Shown: positions 26,576 to 38,564 of the stretch, piece after piece | Numbering within the stretch: the first letter of the stretch is position 1 | How the letters are laid out: each line of letters starts with the position of its first letter | Assembly (NCBI RefSeq): GCF_000754815.1 | Contig: NZ_KN150747.1 | Location: forward strand, 2,576,896 to 2,640,895 | Direction of reading: 5' to 3' | DNA length: 64,000 nucleotides | Source of the DNA: Yersinia ruckeri ATCC 29473 | GTDB lineage: Bacteria > Pseudomonadota > Gammaproteobacteria > Enterobacterales > Enterobacteriaceae | Translations under genes and position numbers: made by a program | Notes under the pieces: model-generated | Told to the model about the DNA's origin: nothing | The model's input: only the letters and a program-made list of their open reading frames with translations | The model's database searches: none

Positions 26576-27331
26576 TCAGACCAAAATGACGTCTACCCCT
26601 TGCGCTTTCAGGCTGCTGATGACCTCAGGATTTGCATCCTTACCGGTAATCAGAATATCGATTTTACTGGCTGGGCAAAAGAGTAATCCCGTGCGCTGCC
26701 CCACTTTGGAGCTATCAACAACCACGACCAGCTTGCTGATTTTATCCAACATTTGCTGTTCCGAAACCGCAGTTAACATATCGGTTTTGTACAGGCCGGT
26801 TTCATTGAGCGCCTTGCCACTGGTAAACATCCATTTGCCTGCATAAGCATCAAAAGTTGTCGAGGTAGGGTTAAGAATAATATTCTGCGTTTTGTTGTAT
26901 TGACCTCCAATAATGATCACGCATTCGTGGTCGTGCTCAATCAGATAGCAAGCTAGTGGAAAGTAGTTTGTTACAATTTGAACATCGCGGCCACACAAGG
27001 TTTGACCGAGTAAAAATGCGGTAGAACCGCAGTTAAGTACGATGCTGTCACCGTCCTCGCACAGTTCGGAGGCTTTGGCGGCAATGCGCGATTTCTCTTC
27101 ATAGTTATCGGCGTTATTGATGTTTAACGGCGACCAGGCCTGCTTTTTATCCGCGAGACGCTCAGCGCCATTACGCACCTTTTTCAACTGCTTTAACGCA
27201 TCAAGTTTTGCAATGTCACGTCGTGCCGTCGCGGGAGAAATATCAAAACGTTCCGTCAGGTCACTGATAGTGAGAGACCGTTTTGCATTAACCCAAGCGA
27301 CGATTTCATGGTGACGCTGTCTTTCATTCAT
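26576..27331 (-). CDS. ulaR: DeoR-family repressor of the ascorbate regulon UlaR
   Basis: Repressor of 251 aa. The N-terminal winged HTH (DLTERFDISPATARRDIAKLDAL) is DeoR type. The C-terminal sugar-phosphate sensor has NCGSTAFLLGQTL and MFTSGKALNETGLYKTDM, as in E. coli UlaR, whose inducer is L-ascorbate 6-phosphate. I start at ATG 27331 because it is preceded by AGGATAACTGAG and gives the exact family length. The ATG at 27358 would add nine residues with no ribosome-binding site. It diverges from ulaAB across a 396-bp control region. Confidence 0.94.
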   Translation of the reverse strand: MNERQRHHEIVAWVNAKRSLTISDLTERFDISPATARRDIAKLDALKQLKKVRNGAERLADKKQAWSPLNINNADNYEEKSRIAAKASELCEDGDSIVLNCGSTAFLLGQTLCGRDVQIVTNYFPLACYLIEHDHECVIIIGGQYNKTQNIILNPTSTTFDAYAGKWMFTSGKALNETGLYKTDMLTAVSEQQMLDKISKLVVVVDSSKVGQRTGLLFCPASKIDILITGKDANPEVISSLKAQGVDVILV

Positions 27332-27727
27332 CTCAGTTATCCTACAATAACCGCTCATCCATTGATTACTGATGATTGGTTTTGATTTAAATTGATCATA
27401 TACGCGAGAAAAACAACTGTCAATGGTGTGATGCTTAACAATTCAATGACAAAACCCTCGGTATATCCGATCTCTATTTTAGCTTCAAAACTCTCAATTC
27501 TCATGATATTGAGATTTATTGCTTTTATTTCATTATATTATAAAAATTACACATCTCGCCACTGCGAGTAAATGTGAGAGGAATCAAACTAATCATATTG
27601 AATCATTGAATGATCACATTTGATTGTATACCTTGTGATGGTGTCATGTTTTATCCGAAAAAGGGATCTCTACCGGGCGGTCATTAATAAAGGTTCCGTC
27701 CAACCATAATGAGTATCAGGGGGTGGT
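27332..27727. promoter_or_regulatory. ulaR / ulaAB divergent control region
   Basis: 396 AT-rich bp carrying the promoters of both ula transcripts. Similar TTGA-rich elements occur at 27381-27398 (TTTGATTTAAATTGATCA) and 27598-27616 (TTGAATCATTGAATGATCA), each ending in TGATCA. They are candidate UlaR operators on the two sides, where looping between operators would fit the E. coli model. A CRP-like site is listed separately. No coding frame is present. Confidence 0.45.
27573..27588 (+). promoter_or_regulatory. CRP-like site upstream of ulaAB
   Basis: TGTGAGAGGAATCAAA matches TGTGA-N6-TCACA at nine of ten consensus positions. It is 140 bp upstream of ulaA. The E. coli ula promoter depends on CRP-cAMP, so carbon catabolite control is plausible here. 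Confidence 0.5.
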
Positions 27728-29503
27728 ATGGAGTATCTGTATGACGTTTTTTATATCTTCTACAGTCAGGTCATGACAAAAGCGCCGTTGCTGCTAGGCC
27801 TGGTGACTTGTATCGGCTATAGCCTACTACGCCGTGATATCACAACCATTATCAAAGGAACAATCAAGACTATTGTTGGTTTTATGCTGGTTCAAGTTGG
27901 TGCGACCACATTAGTCTCCGGTTTTAAGCCAGTGATTGAAAAAATGGCCGAGTTCCATGGTCTGACGGGATCGGTGATTGATCCCTACACGTCAATGATG
28001 GCGACCATGGAAACTATGGGCGATGACTACTCCTGGGTCGGGTACGTGGTGTTACTGGCGCTAGCGATTAATATTTTGCTGGTTGTGTTGCGTCGCTATA
28101 CCGGGATTCGCACGATTATGCTAACTGGCCACATTATGTTCCAGCAAGCCGGGCTGATCGCGGTGTTTTACTTTGTGATGGCGGTTCCTATGTGGGAAAC
28201 CGTGATTTACTCTTCCATTCTCCTGGCTCTTTACTGGGGTATATTCTCCAATATTATGTTTAAACCGACCGAAGCCGTGACCGGTGGTGCCGGTTTTTCT
28301 ATTGGTCATCAACAGCAAGCCGCATCCTGGATTGCGGTAAAGGTTGCGCCAAAATTGGGCGATCCGAAAGACAACGTCGATAATCTGAAACTCCCCAAGT
28401 GGTTACATATCTTCCATGACAGCATTGCCGCTACAGCCATTGTGATGACACTGTTCTTCGGCGCGATCCTGCTCTCTTTCGGTATGGATAATCTACGCGC
28501 GATGGCGGGTGGAACTAACTGGGCAATTTATATTCTGGAAACCGGGCTGAAATTCGCCGTCGCAATTCAGATTATTGTCACCGGCGTGCGGATGTTCGTT
28601 GCCGAATTATCTGAAGCTTTTAAAGGTATTTCTGAGCGGGTGATCCCGAATGCAGTATTGGCGATTGATTGCGCCGCCATTTATGCCTTCTCCCCTAACG
28701 CGATGGTATTTGGCTTTATCTGGGGGGCTTTGGGGCAGTTCAGCGCGGTACTGGTCATGCTGGCTTTCAACACCTCTATCATGATTATTCCGGGTTTTAT
28801 TCCTATGTTCTTCTCCAACGCCACCATCGGCGTCTTTGCCAACCATTTTGGCGGCTGGCGTGCGGTAATGAAAATCTGCTTCGTGATGGGAATCATCGAA
28901 GTCATCGGCTCAGCTTGGGCAATTGACCTGTTTATGCAACAGGGCACTACCTTTAATAGCTGGATGGGAATGGCCGATTGGTCGTTGTTATTCCCACCGA
29001 TTATGCAGGGTTTATCTGCCTCATCCGTTACGTTTTACCTATTGATTGCCTTGGCGTTGGTCTACATGTTTTTTGCTTCCCGCACCTTACGGGCAGAAGA
29101 AGATGCCGAGAAAAACCGAGCTTTAGCGGCACCATTCACCGCTGCGGAATCCACTGAAGTCGATAACCAAGAACCGGTCAGCAACGTAGCCGTGAAAGGC
29201 GGTCATCCGGTGCGGATTCTGGCTGTCTGTGGCAACGGCCAGGGTTCTTCCATGATGATGAAAATGAAGATCGGCAGCTATCTGGAGAAGAAAGGGATAC
29301 CTCACCATATGGATTCCTGCGCGGTTTCTGATTACAAAGCCAAGCTGACGGCGACTGACATTATTGTTTCGTCGAAACACCTTTCGAGCGAAATGGAGGT
29401 TACCGAGGGTAAGTTTATTCTCGGGGTACAAAATATGCTGAATCCTCAGTCATTTGGCGACGAGTTGCTGAATCTGATCGAACAAGTCACTCAAGCAAAA
29501 TAA
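27728..29503 (+). CDS. ulaA: Fused ascorbate PTS permease, EIIC-EIIB (UlaA-UlaB)
   Basis: 591-aa fusion. Residues 1 to about 460 are the UlaA (SgaT) membrane EIIC with 11 or so helices, including the conserved [12 protein letters not shown] and [15 protein letters not shown]. After a charged linker (about 460-492), residues 495-591 are the UlaB EIIB domain. Its phosphocysteine Cys501 sits in [16 protein letters not shown]. The permease imports and phosphorylates L-ascorbate to L-ascorbate 6-phosphate. In E. coli the two are separate genes (465 and 101 aa). The linker encodes no start codon with a ribosome-binding site, so a true fusion is likely. GGGGGTGGT precedes the ATG. Confidence 0.95.
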   Translation: MEYLYDVFYIFYSQVMTKAPLLLGLVTCIGYSLLRRDITTIIKGTIKTIVGFMLVQVGATTLVSGFKPVIEKMAEFHGLTGSVIDPYTSMMATMETMGDDYSWVGYVVLLALAINILLVVLRRYTGIRTIMLTGHIMFQQAGLIAVFYFVMAVPMWETVIYSSILLALYWGIFSNIMFKPTEAVTGGAGFSIGHQQQAASWIAVKVAPKLGDPKDNVDNLKLPKWLHIFHDSIAATAIVMTLFFGAILLSFGMDNLRAMAGGTNWAIYILETGLKFAVAIQIIVTGVRMFVAELSEAFKGISERVIPNAVLAIDCAAIYAFSPNAMVFGFIWGALGQFSAVLVMLAFNTSIMIIPGFIPMFFSNATIGVFANHFGGWRAVMKICFVMGIIEVIGSAWAIDLFMQQGTTFNSWMGMADWSLLFPPIMQGLSASSVTFYLLIALALVYMFFASRTLRAEEDAEKNRALAAPFTAAESTEVDNQEPVSNVAVKGGHPVRILAVCGNGQGSSMMMKMKIGSYLEKKGIPHHMDSCAVSDYKAKLTATDIIVSSKHLSSEMEVTEGKFILGVQNMLNPQSFGDELLNLIEQVTQAK

Positions 29504-29549
29504 CGTTAACTTTGATGAATATTTAAGTCTTATCCGGGGAAAAATCACA

Positions 29550-30029
29550 ATGGCAACCTTATCACTAAAAGACTCGTTGATAGCAAACCGTTCCATATTG
29601 CTACAGGCACCGGCCAATGACTGGCGCGCGGCCATCAAGTTAGGCACCGATATGCTGATTGCCTCTGGAGCCGTAACTCCGGCCTACTATCAAGCCATTA
29701 TCAGTAGCGTTGAAAAACTTGGCCCCTATATCGTTATCGCACCAAATTTTGCCATGCCGCACGCCCGACCAGAAGACGGCGTAAACCGTACAGCTTTTGC
29801 GCTGGTTACCTTGGCTGACCCGATTTATTTCGACGGTGAAGACGACGCAGTGGATGTATTGATTACCCTTGCTGGCAGCAATTCGGATGAACATATGGCG
29901 GGGTTAATGGAGGTCACGCAGGTTTTGGATGACGAAAATAGTGAAACCGGAGTAGACCTGGATAAATTGCGGCGGTGTCGAACCATAGAAGACGTTTATG
30001 CGGTTATTGATGCAGCGCTGCGGGTGTAA
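29550..30029 (+). CDS. ulaC: Ascorbate-specific PTS EIIA component UlaC
   Basis: Mannitol/fructose-type EIIA domain of 159 aa that passes phosphate from HPr to the EIIB half of UlaAB. The phospho-histidine is in IAPNFAMPHARPEDGV (about residue 70), followed by the typical TLADPIYFDGEDDAVDVLITLA strand. Length fits E. coli UlaC (154 aa). It begins 46 bp after ulaAB and ends 15 bp before ulaF, within one operon. A GGGGA stretch precedes the ATG. Confidence 0.95.
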   Translation: MATLSLKDSLIANRSILLQAPANDWRAAIKLGTDMLIASGAVTPAYYQAIISSVEKLGPYIVIAPNFAMPHARPEDGVNRTAFALVTLADPIYFDGEDDAVDVLITLAGSNSDEHMAGLMEVTQVLDDENSETGVDLDKLRRCRTIEDVYAVIDAALRV

Positions 30030-30044
30030 CAAGGAGAAGTCATT

Positions 30045-30737
30045 ATGTATCAAACACTGAAACAACGGGTGCTGGACGCCAACCTGTTATTGCCCCACTT
30101 TGGTCTGGTGACCTTCACTTGGGGCAATGCTTCTGAGATTGATCGCCAGCGCGGCGTTCTCGCCATTAAACCTTCTGGGGTGGAATATGACCAGATGAAG
30201 GCTGAGGATATCGTCGTGCTGGATCTGGACGGTAAAGTCATTGAAGGGGATTTAAATCCCTCCAGCGATACCCCGACTCATCTGGAGTTATACCGCCGCT
30301 TTCCTGCCCTTGGCGGCATTGTGCATACCCATTCGCGCCATGCGACCATCTGGGCGCAGGCCGGAAAGGATCTCCCGGCTCTGGGAACCACCCACGCTGA
30401 CTATTTCTACGGCGATATTCCCTGCACTCGGCCATTGAGCGACAACGAAATCAATCAGCACTATGAAGAAAACAGCGGACGGGTGATTGAAGAAACTTTC
30501 AACCGACGCGGCATTGACCCTGTGGCCGTCCCTGGGGTGTTGCTGTATGGCCATGCGCCCTTCACTTGGGGAAAAGATGCTCAAGAAGCGGTACATAACG
30601 CCGTGGTGTTAGAAGAAGTGGCGGCGATGGCATTGGCAACACGCTCCCTCAATACGCATATTCACCTGCAACATGCTTTGTCGGATAAACACTATCAGCG
30701 TAAACACGGTAACAACGCCTACTACGGGCAACGTTAG
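30045..30737 (+). CDS. ulaF: L-ribulose-5-phosphate 4-epimerase UlaF
   Basis: Class II aldolase-fold epimerase of 230 aa that converts L-ribulose 5-phosphate to D-xylulose 5-phosphate, the entry to the pentose phosphate pathway. Metal-binding histidines are in [15 protein letters not shown] and the later [11 protein letters not shown]. The conserved [10 protein letters not shown] and [12 protein letters not shown] bind substrate phosphate. It resembles both UlaF (SgaE) and AraD; operon context assigns it to ula. In E. coli the order is ulaD-E-F, whereas here ulaF comes directly after ulaC. AAGGAG lies nine bases ahead of the ATG. Confidence 0.93.
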   Translation: MYQTLKQRVLDANLLLPHFGLVTFTWGNASEIDRQRGVLAIKPSGVEYDQMKAEDIVVLDLDGKVIEGDLNPSSDTPTHLELYRRFPALGGIVHTHSRHATIWAQAGKDLPALGTTHADYFYGDIPCTRPLSDNEINQHYEENSGRVIEETFNRRGIDPVAVPGVLLYGHAPFTWGKDAQEAVHNAVVLEEVAAMALATRSLNTHIHLQHALSDKHYQRKHGNNAYYGQR

Positions 30738-30821
30738 CCGCCGACTGACAATCAGTCTCGCTTTCTACACTCTCACCTCGGCATCCGAAATCCGCTGCCG
30801 CTGACTAAAAAGGAATATCAC

Positions 30822-31469
30822 ATGGCCAAACCTATGCTTCAAATCGCGCTGGATCAAACCGATCTGGCCAGTGCCGTTAATTTGGCGAAAAGCGTTGCGG
30901 GCTACGTCGATATTATTGAGGTCGGGACTATTCTGGCCTTTGCCTGTGGAATGGAGGCCGTGACGACTTTGCGTAAAAACCATCCAAACCATCTATTAGT
31001 TTGTGATTTAAAGACCACTGACGGTGGTGCCATTTTATCGCGCATGGCCTTTGATGCCGGTGCCGATTGGCTGACGGTTTCTGCCGCTGCGCACATCGCA
31101 ACTATCGCGGCCTGTAAAAAAGTCGCCGATGAGTTGGGCGCTGAAATTCAAATCGAAATCTACGGTAATTGGACTCTAGATGACGCCAAATCCTGGCGAA
31201 AATTGGGGATTAAGCAAGCCATTTATCATCGTTCCAGAGATGCAGAACTGGCTGGCGTGGGTTGGAGTGACGATGACCTGACCCGCATGCGTGCCCTCTC
31301 GGATTTAGGTCTGGAGCTTTCGATTACCGGCGGCATAGTGCCGCAGGATATCCGCCTGTTTGAAGGTATTCGGGCGAAAGCCTTTATTGCCGGGCGCGCC
31401 TTGACCGGTGAAAAAGGTCAGTCAACCGCCCAAGCGTTACGCGCCGAAATCGATAAATACTGGGCATAA
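30822..31469 (+). CDS. ulaD: 3-keto-L-gulonate-6-phosphate decarboxylase UlaD
   Basis: OMP-decarboxylase-suprafamily (beta/alpha)8 enzyme of 215 aa, Mg-dependent, converting 3-keto-L-gulonate 6-phosphate to L-xylulose 5-phosphate and CO2. The family metal/catalytic motif DLKTTDGG is at about residues 62-69 and the C-terminal phosphate-binding segment is LSITGGIVPQD ... KAFIAGRALTG. Length equals E. coli UlaD (216 aa). An 84-bp gap separates it from ulaF. AAAGGAA precedes the ATG at nine bases. Next in the operon is ulaE, 23 bp on. Confidence 0.96.
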   Translation: MAKPMLQIALDQTDLASAVNLAKSVAGYVDIIEVGTILAFACGMEAVTTLRKNHPNHLLVCDLKTTDGGAILSRMAFDAGADWLTVSAAAHIATIAACKKVADELGAEIQIEIYGNWTLDDAKSWRKLGIKQAIYHRSRDAELAGVGWSDDDLTRMRALSDLGLELSITGGIVPQDIRLFEGIRAKAFIAGRALTGEKGQSTAQALRAEIDKYWA

Positions 31470-31492
31470 ACCACAATCTCAGGGGGCTGCTA

Positions 31493-32383
31493 ATGTATGC
31501 AAACGGGATAAATCAAGTTGTCGGAATATATGAAAAAGCCTTGCCCAGCGCGATGTCGTGGGAAGAAAAACTCAAAACGGCCAAAGCGCTAGGCTTTGAT
31601 TTTATGGAAATGTCGGTAGATGAATCCGATGAGCGACGAGCCAGATTGGATTGGTCAGATCAGCAAATCTATGACCTGCGCCGCCTTTGCGAACAGCATC
31701 AGATTCCGCTGCATTCCATGTGCCTCAGCGCTCACCGCAAATATCCTTTTGGTTCAGCGGATAAAACCATTCGCCAACAGGCGCAGATCCACATGGAAAA
31801 GGCGATTAATTTCGCCTACAAGCTCGGTATTCGCGTGATCCAATTGGCGGGCTATGACGTTTACTATGAAGGTTCGAATCAACAGACTCACCAACGTTTT
31901 ATCGACGGGATGAAATGGAGCACTAAACTGGCCGAACGTGCCGGAGTCATGCTGGCGGTCGAGATTATGGATACCGAGTATTTGAATTCATTGAGTAAAT
32001 TTGAAATTCTTAAACGGGAAATTCCCTCTCCATACTTTATGGCCTACCCCGATGTGGGCAATATTACCGCTTGGAATTACGATACGTTGACCGAGCTGAA
32101 GCTAAGCCGCGACCATATATTGCAGATCCACCTGAAAGACACGCTGAAAGTGAGAGAAAATGCACCAGGACAATTTCGCGATCGGGTGATTGGTGATGGA
32201 GACGTGGATTTCCATGCTATTTTCCAAGTGCTGCGGGATATGGATAGCCGCGTACCGCTTGTTATTGAAATGTGGGCACAAGATGACAACTGGCGCGACA
32301 ATATTCTCAGCGCGCAAAAACACTTGAATCAGGCCGCCGCACGCGCCGACTTCCCGTTATATTTATCGCCCCAATCCGCTTAA
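31493..32383 (+). CDS. ulaE: L-xylulose-5-phosphate 3-epimerase UlaE
   Basis: Xylose-isomerase-like TIM-barrel epimerase of 296 aa producing L-ribulose 5-phosphate for UlaF. Metal-ligand positions fall in VEIMDTEYLN (Glu), PDVGNITAWN (Asp), ILQIHLKDT (His) and VIEMWAQDD (Glu), as in E. coli UlaE. It is the last gene of the operon and converges with pntB over a strong bidirectional terminator. GGGGGCTGCTA lies before the ATG. Confidence 0.95.
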   Translation: MYANGINQVVGIYEKALPSAMSWEEKLKTAKALGFDFMEMSVDESDERRARLDWSDQQIYDLRRLCEQHQIPLHSMCLSAHRKYPFGSADKTIRQQAQIHMEKAINFAYKLGIRVIQLAGYDVYYEGSNQQTHQRFIDGMKWSTKLAERAGVMLAVEIMDTEYLNSLSKFEILKREIPSPYFMAYPDVGNITAWNYDTLTELKLSRDHILQIHLKDTLKVRENAPGQFRDRVIGDGDVDFHAIFQVLRDMDSRVPLVIEMWAQDDNWRDNILSAQKHLNQAAARADFPLYLSPQSA

Positions 32384-32392
32384 ATTGTCGGC

Positions 32393-32429
32393 AAAAAAAT
32401 CCGGAGGCAAAAGTTGCTCCGGATTTTTT
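32393..32429. terminator. Bidirectional rho-independent terminator between ulaE and pntB
   Basis: A7TCCGGAG (32393-32406) faces CTCCGGATTTTTT (32417-32429) around a 10-base loop, giving T runs in both directions. It stands 10 bp after the ulaE stop and about 60 bp after the pntB stop. A second stem, GGGCCAGT/ACTGGCCC, at 32451-32469 is nearer to pntB. Confidence 0.93.
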
Positions 32430-32487
32430 ATTTTTATCGGCTTGATATCAGGGCCAGTTTGACTGGCCCGTTCTTCCGCCTAAACGA

Positions 32488-33876
32488 TTACAACGCACGT
32501 AAGATCGCTTCCACGCTGGCTTTGGCATCACCAAACAACATTTGCGTGTTGTCTTTAAAGAACAGCGGGTTTTGCACGCCAGCATAACCGGTATTCATCG
32601 AGCGTTTGAACGCAATAACATTCTGCGCTTTCCACACTTCCAGCACCGGCATTCCCGCGATAGGACTGCGCGGATCTTCCAGAGCTGCCGGGTTAACCGT
32701 ATCGTTGGCACCGATCACCAATACCGTTTCGGTTTCCGGGAAGTCCTGGTTAATTTCGTCCATTTCCAGTACCACATCGTAAGGCACTTTGGCTTCAGCC
32801 AGCAGTACGTTCATGTGACCCGGTAAACGACCCGCAACAGGATGAATACCAAAGCGAACTTTGATACCGCGCGCCTGCAATTTGGCGGTGATATCGGCCA
32901 CTGGATATTGCGCCTGTGCCACCGCCATACCGTAGCCTGGGGTGATAATCACCGAGCTGGAGTTTTTCAGCAGTTCGGCCACTTCTTCAGCGGTGGTTTC
33001 ACGGTATTCACCCATCTCGTCAGCATCTCCGACGGAAGAACCGTCAGTACCGAAGCCGCCAGCAATGACGCTGATAAACGAACGATTCATCGCCTTACAC
33101 ATAATGTAAGACAGAATGGCACCGGATGAACCGACCAGCGCACCGGTGACGATCAGCAAATCGTTGCTCAGCATAAAACCGGCTGCCGCTGCTGCCCAAC
33201 CGGAATAGGAGTTGAGCATCGACACCACAACCGGCATATCGGCACCGCCGATGGAGGCCACCAGATGCCAGCCAAACGCCAGTGCAATGGCGGTCATCAG
33301 GAGCAGACAAATCCCCTGCACGGCCACGCTGTCGGTTTTAACAAACAGCACCATCAGGAAGACGGAAACAACCAGTGCCAGCAGATTTAATTTATGGCGA
33401 TGAGGCAAACTCAGCGGTTTGGAAGAAATAATCCCGCGTAATTTGCCAAAAGCAACGATAGAGCCAGTAAAGGTTACCGCACCAATAAAGATGCCAAGGA
33501 ACACTTCAGTCAGGTGAATGTTCAGCATCACCTGATCCATTGCCGCCCCGTGATCCAGATAGCTGTTGAACCCGACCAATACCGCGGCCAGACCGACAAA
33601 ACTATGAAGCATCGCGACCAGCTCCGGCATTTCGGTCATTTCGACTTTCTTCGCCAGATAAATACCAATGGAACCACCGATAACCATCGCCACGATAATC
33701 CAACCAACGTTGCCGGAATCCGGCCCCAGAATGGTGGCAATCAGCGCAATAGCCATACCGGTAATACCCATGGTATTACCCTGTTTGGAGGTTTCGTGGC
33801 GGGATAAACCGGCCAGACTGAAAATAAATAAAATCGCGGCAACTATGTATGCAGCTGTGACGAGACCACTAGACAT
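32488..33876 (-). CDS. pntB: NAD(P) transhydrogenase subunit beta PntB
   Basis: Membrane and NADP(H)-binding subunit of the proton-translocating transhydrogenase (462 aa, as in E. coli), which uses the proton gradient to make NADPH from NADH. About nine hydrophobic segments occupy residues 1-260. The dIII NADP-binding domain begins near 285 with [18 protein letters not shown] and includes [18 protein letters not shown] and [10 protein letters not shown]. It follows pntA by 10 bp in the same operon. Confidence 0.97.
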   Translation of the reverse strand: MSSGLVTAAYIVAAILFIFSLAGLSRHETSKQGNTMGITGMAIALIATILGPDSGNVGWIIVAMVIGGSIGIYLAKKVEMTEMPELVAMLHSFVGLAAVLVGFNSYLDHGAAMDQVMLNIHLTEVFLGIFIGAVTFTGSIVAFGKLRGIISSKPLSLPHRHKLNLLALVVSVFLMVLFVKTDSVAVQGICLLLMTAIALAFGWHLVASIGGADMPVVVSMLNSYSGWAAAAAGFMLSNDLLIVTGALVGSSGAILSYIMCKAMNRSFISVIAGGFGTDGSSVGDADEMGEYRETTAEEVAELLKNSSSVIITPGYGMAVAQAQYPVADITAKLQARGIKVRFGIHPVAGRLPGHMNVLLAEAKVPYDVVLEMDEINQDFPETETVLVIGANDTVNPAALEDPRSPIAGMPVLEVWKAQNVIAFKRSMNTGYAGVQNPLFFKDNTQMLFGDAKASVEAILRAL

Positions 33877-33886
33877 CAGTTACCCC

Positions 33887-35955
<2,069 letters not shown>

Positions 35956-36909
35956 ATGAAGCTGAAATACACGATCATCGCGTCAGCATTGCTATCACTG
36001 ACTGCATTTTCTGCTGCTCAAGCCGCGCAAGAATTAGCGCCGGAAAAAGCAGAGTCGATTAAACCGTTTCAACGTATAACAATTACCGGCCGGTTTAACG
36101 CTATCAATGAAGCAGCGGCCGCTGTATCACGTCGTGCTGACGAGTTGGGCGCAGACGCTTTCTATATTCAGGATACCAACAGCAACGGTAATGGCGGTAA
36201 CTGGCGTGTAACGGCCGATCTTTACCACAATAATGCCGAAGCAGTGAGTAAAGAGACACAATACCGCACATTCAATGGCGTAAAAGAATTACCCAAGACG
36301 GAAGCTTACCTGCTTGAGCCGTTTGATACCGTCTCAGTGAGCGGTTTCTTCCGCAACCAGCCAGACATTAACGACGCGATTGCCAAAGAAGCCAAGAAAA
36401 AGGATGCCAGTGCCTTCTTTATCGTGCGCCAAGTTGATGCCAACGCGGGTGGCAACCAGTTTATTACCGCCTATGTGTATAAAGCCGATGCACCAAAACG
36501 CAAAGTACAAAGCCCTGATGTCATCCCGGCCGATTCTGATGCTGGCCGTGCCGCATTGGCTGCCGGTGGTGCCGAAGCGGCTAAAGTAGAATTGCCGGGC
36601 GTAGCCTCTTCCGGTACGCCAAGCAACATGGTCGGCCGTTTCTTCGAAACGCAATCGTCCACGGGCAAACGTTACACCGTCACTCTACCGGATGGTACCC
36701 AGATTCAGGAAGTCAATAACGCCACCGCGGCGCAAATGGTACCTTTTGACTCCGTTAGCTTCACCGGTCACTTCAACAGTATGACCGATGTTTCAGCGGA
36801 AGTGGCAAAACGTGCCGCAGCCAAAGGTGCCAAGTACTATCATGTGACGCGCCAGTGGCAGAATAAGAGCGGTGGCAACCTGACCGTCAGCGCTGATTTG
36901 TTCAAATAA
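35956..36909 (+). CDS. ydgH: YdgH, three-domain DUF1471 (YhcN/BhsA-like) periplasmic protein
   Basis: Protein of 317 aa with a signal peptide ending near AAQA. Three copies of the DUF1471 fold follow, each starting with an [I/V]xxxGxF-type strand and ending in xxVTADL/Y-like: about 33-100 (ITITGRFNAI ... RVTADLYH), 112-180 (VSVSGFFRNQ ... FITAYVYK) and 240-317 (VSFTGHFNSM ... LTVSADLFK). The E. coli protein matches closely. These domains occur in stress, biofilm and envelope proteins. The ATG at 35956 (MKLKYTIIAS) follows AAAGGA at a good distance, so the upstream in-frame ATG is rejected. A terminator follows directly. Confidence 0.93.
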   Translation: MKLKYTIIASALLSLTAFSAAQAAQELAPEKAESIKPFQRITITGRFNAINEAAAAVSRRADELGADAFYIQDTNSNGNGGNWRVTADLYHNNAEAVSKETQYRTFNGVKELPKTEAYLLEPFDTVSVSGFFRNQPDINDAIAKEAKKKDASAFFIVRQVDANAGGNQFITAYVYKADAPKRKVQSPDVIPADSDAGRAALAAGGAEAAKVELPGVASSGTPSNMVGRFFETQSSTGKRYTVTLPDGTQIQEVNNATAAQMVPFDSVSFTGHFNSMTDVSAEVAKRAAAKGAKYYHVTRQWQNKSGGNLTVSADLFK

Positions 36910-36915
36910 TTGTAT

Positions 36916-36944
36916 TGGGGCAGCCTTCGGTTGCCCCATTCTTC
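36916..36944 (+). terminator. Terminator after ydgH
   Basis: TGGGGCAGCC (36916-36925) pairs with GGTTGCCCCA (36929-36938) with one G-U pair and a three-base loop, followed by TTCTTCC. It lies seven bases after the ydgH stop. Confidence 0.75.
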
Positions 36945-37172
36945 CCACTGATGATGCCCCTCCGACTTTTCCTCCGCGCAAATCCTGTGCAACTGAATAA
37001 TTTCTTATCCTAATCGCATAACCAATCATTGCATCCGCCCTCTTCACTCCGTAAAATGTCGGCACTTTTTAAGTGCTATTATCTTTCGAACATGATGTTT
37101 TATTCATCATATCGTGCTGACATGTAGATAATATTCATCACATTAATTCTTAAAAAACCAGGGCCTCTAGCA

Positions 37173-38564
37173 TTGGAAAAAAAACTCGGTCTGACCGCGC
37201 TAACCGCGCTTGTTCTCAGCTCTATGTTAGGTGCTGGCGTTTTTAGTCTGCCGCAAAACATGGCTGAAGTTGCCAGTCCGGCGGCTTTACTTATCGGTTG
37301 GAGTATTACTGGCGTTGGGATTATCTTCCTGGCCTTCGCCATGCTGTTGTTAACGCGCCTCCGGCCGGATTTGGACGGTGGCATCTTTACCTATGCGAAA
37401 GAAGGCTTTGGCGATTTAATCGGTTTTTTCTCCGCCTGGGGTTACTGGTTGTGTGCGGTGATTGCCAATGTGTCTTATTTGGTGATCGTGTTTGCCGCCC
37501 TGAGTTTTTTTACTGATACACCGAACCACATTGTTTTCGGTGAGGGTAATACCTGGCAAGCACTGATTGGTGCGTCTTTCCTATTGTGGATTGTGCATGC
37601 CTTGGTATTACGCGGCGTTCAGACTGCGGCCAGTATTAATCTGGCTGCGACCTTGGCGAAACTGTTGCCATTAGGCGGGTTTATCATCTTGGCCGCCATT
37701 GCCTTCAATATGGAGACCTTTACGCTGGATTTCACCGGATTGGCCTTGGGCACACCGGTATGGGAACAGGTTAAAGATACCATGCTGATCACCCTGTGGG
37801 TGTTTATCGGCGTAGAAGGCGCGGTGGTCGTCTCTGCCCGGGCGCGCAATAAAAAAGATGTGGGGCGAGCCACGATGTTAGCGGTGCTATCGGCATTGAG
37901 CGTTTATCTGCTGATTACCCTGCTGTCTTTGGGCGTGGTTCCCCGAGTCGAACTGGCAGGAATGCGTAACCCGTCAATGGCCGGGTTGATGGTGGAATTG
38001 ATGGGACCACTGGGTGAGATTGTCATTGCGACCGGATTAATTATTTCGGTCTGTGGAGCCTATCTGAGCTGGACGATTATGGCAGCAGAAGTGCCGTTAC
38101 ACGCAGCAAAACACGGCGCGTTCCCTAAGGCATTTTGCCAACAGAATAAAAATAATGCGCCATCCCACTCGCTGTGGTTTACCAATGGAGCAGTGCAAGT
38201 CGCTCTGGTGCTGATTTGGTTGACCGGCAGCAATTACAATACCTTGCTAGCCATCGCATCAGAAATGATCTTGATCCCTTATTTTCTAGTCGGTGCATTC
38301 TTGTTCAAAGTTGCGTTGAAGCGACAAGACTGGCGGTTGATTGTGGCAGCCAGTGGTGCCTGCCTATATGGCTTATGGCTGATCTACGCGGCAGGTATGC
38401 TGCATCTGCTGTTGTCAGTGCTGCTTTATGCTCCGGGTTTATTGGTGTTTATTTATGCACGAAAAAGCCATAACGAACTGAAGATTTTGAATAAAATGGA
38501 GCGTACGGCTATTGGTCTGGTCATGGTCGCGACGCTGCCAGCTACTTGGTTAATGATGCACTAA
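37173..38564 (+). CDS. ydgI: APC-family amino acid antiporter YdgI (ArcD-like)
   Basis: Inner-membrane basic amino acid/polyamine antiporter of 463 aa with about 12 helices. It begins KLGLTALTALVLSSMLGAGVFSLPQ and carries the APC signature GAGVFSLP, YWLCAVIANVSYLVIVFAAL and ARARNKKDVGRAT, aligning fully with E. coli YdgI, an arginine:ornithine antiporter-like protein. The start is TTG at 37173; E. coli YdgI begins at the same residue. No conventional RBS is seen: GGGCCTCTAGC precedes it. ydgH lies 263 bp upstream on the same strand, with a terminator between. Confidence 0.92.
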   Translation: MEKKLGLTALTALVLSSMLGAGVFSLPQNMAEVASPAALLIGWSITGVGIIFLAFAMLLLTRLRPDLDGGIFTYAKEGFGDLIGFFSAWGYWLCAVIANVSYLVIVFAALSFFTDTPNHIVFGEGNTWQALIGASFLLWIVHALVLRGVQTAASINLAATLAKLLPLGGFIILAAIAFNMETFTLDFTGLALGTPVWEQVKDTMLITLWVFIGVEGAVVVSARARNKKDVGRATMLAVLSALSVYLLITLLSLGVVPRVELAGMRNPSMAGLMVELMGPLGEIVIATGLIISVCGAYLSWTIMAAEVPLHAAKHGAFPKAFCQQNKNNAPSHSLWFTNGAVQVALVLIWLTGSNYNTLLAIASEMILIPYFLVGAFLFKVALKRQDWRLIVAASGACLYGLWLIYAAGMLHLLLSVLLYAPGLLVFIYARKSHNELKILNKMERTAIGLVMVATLPATWLMMH

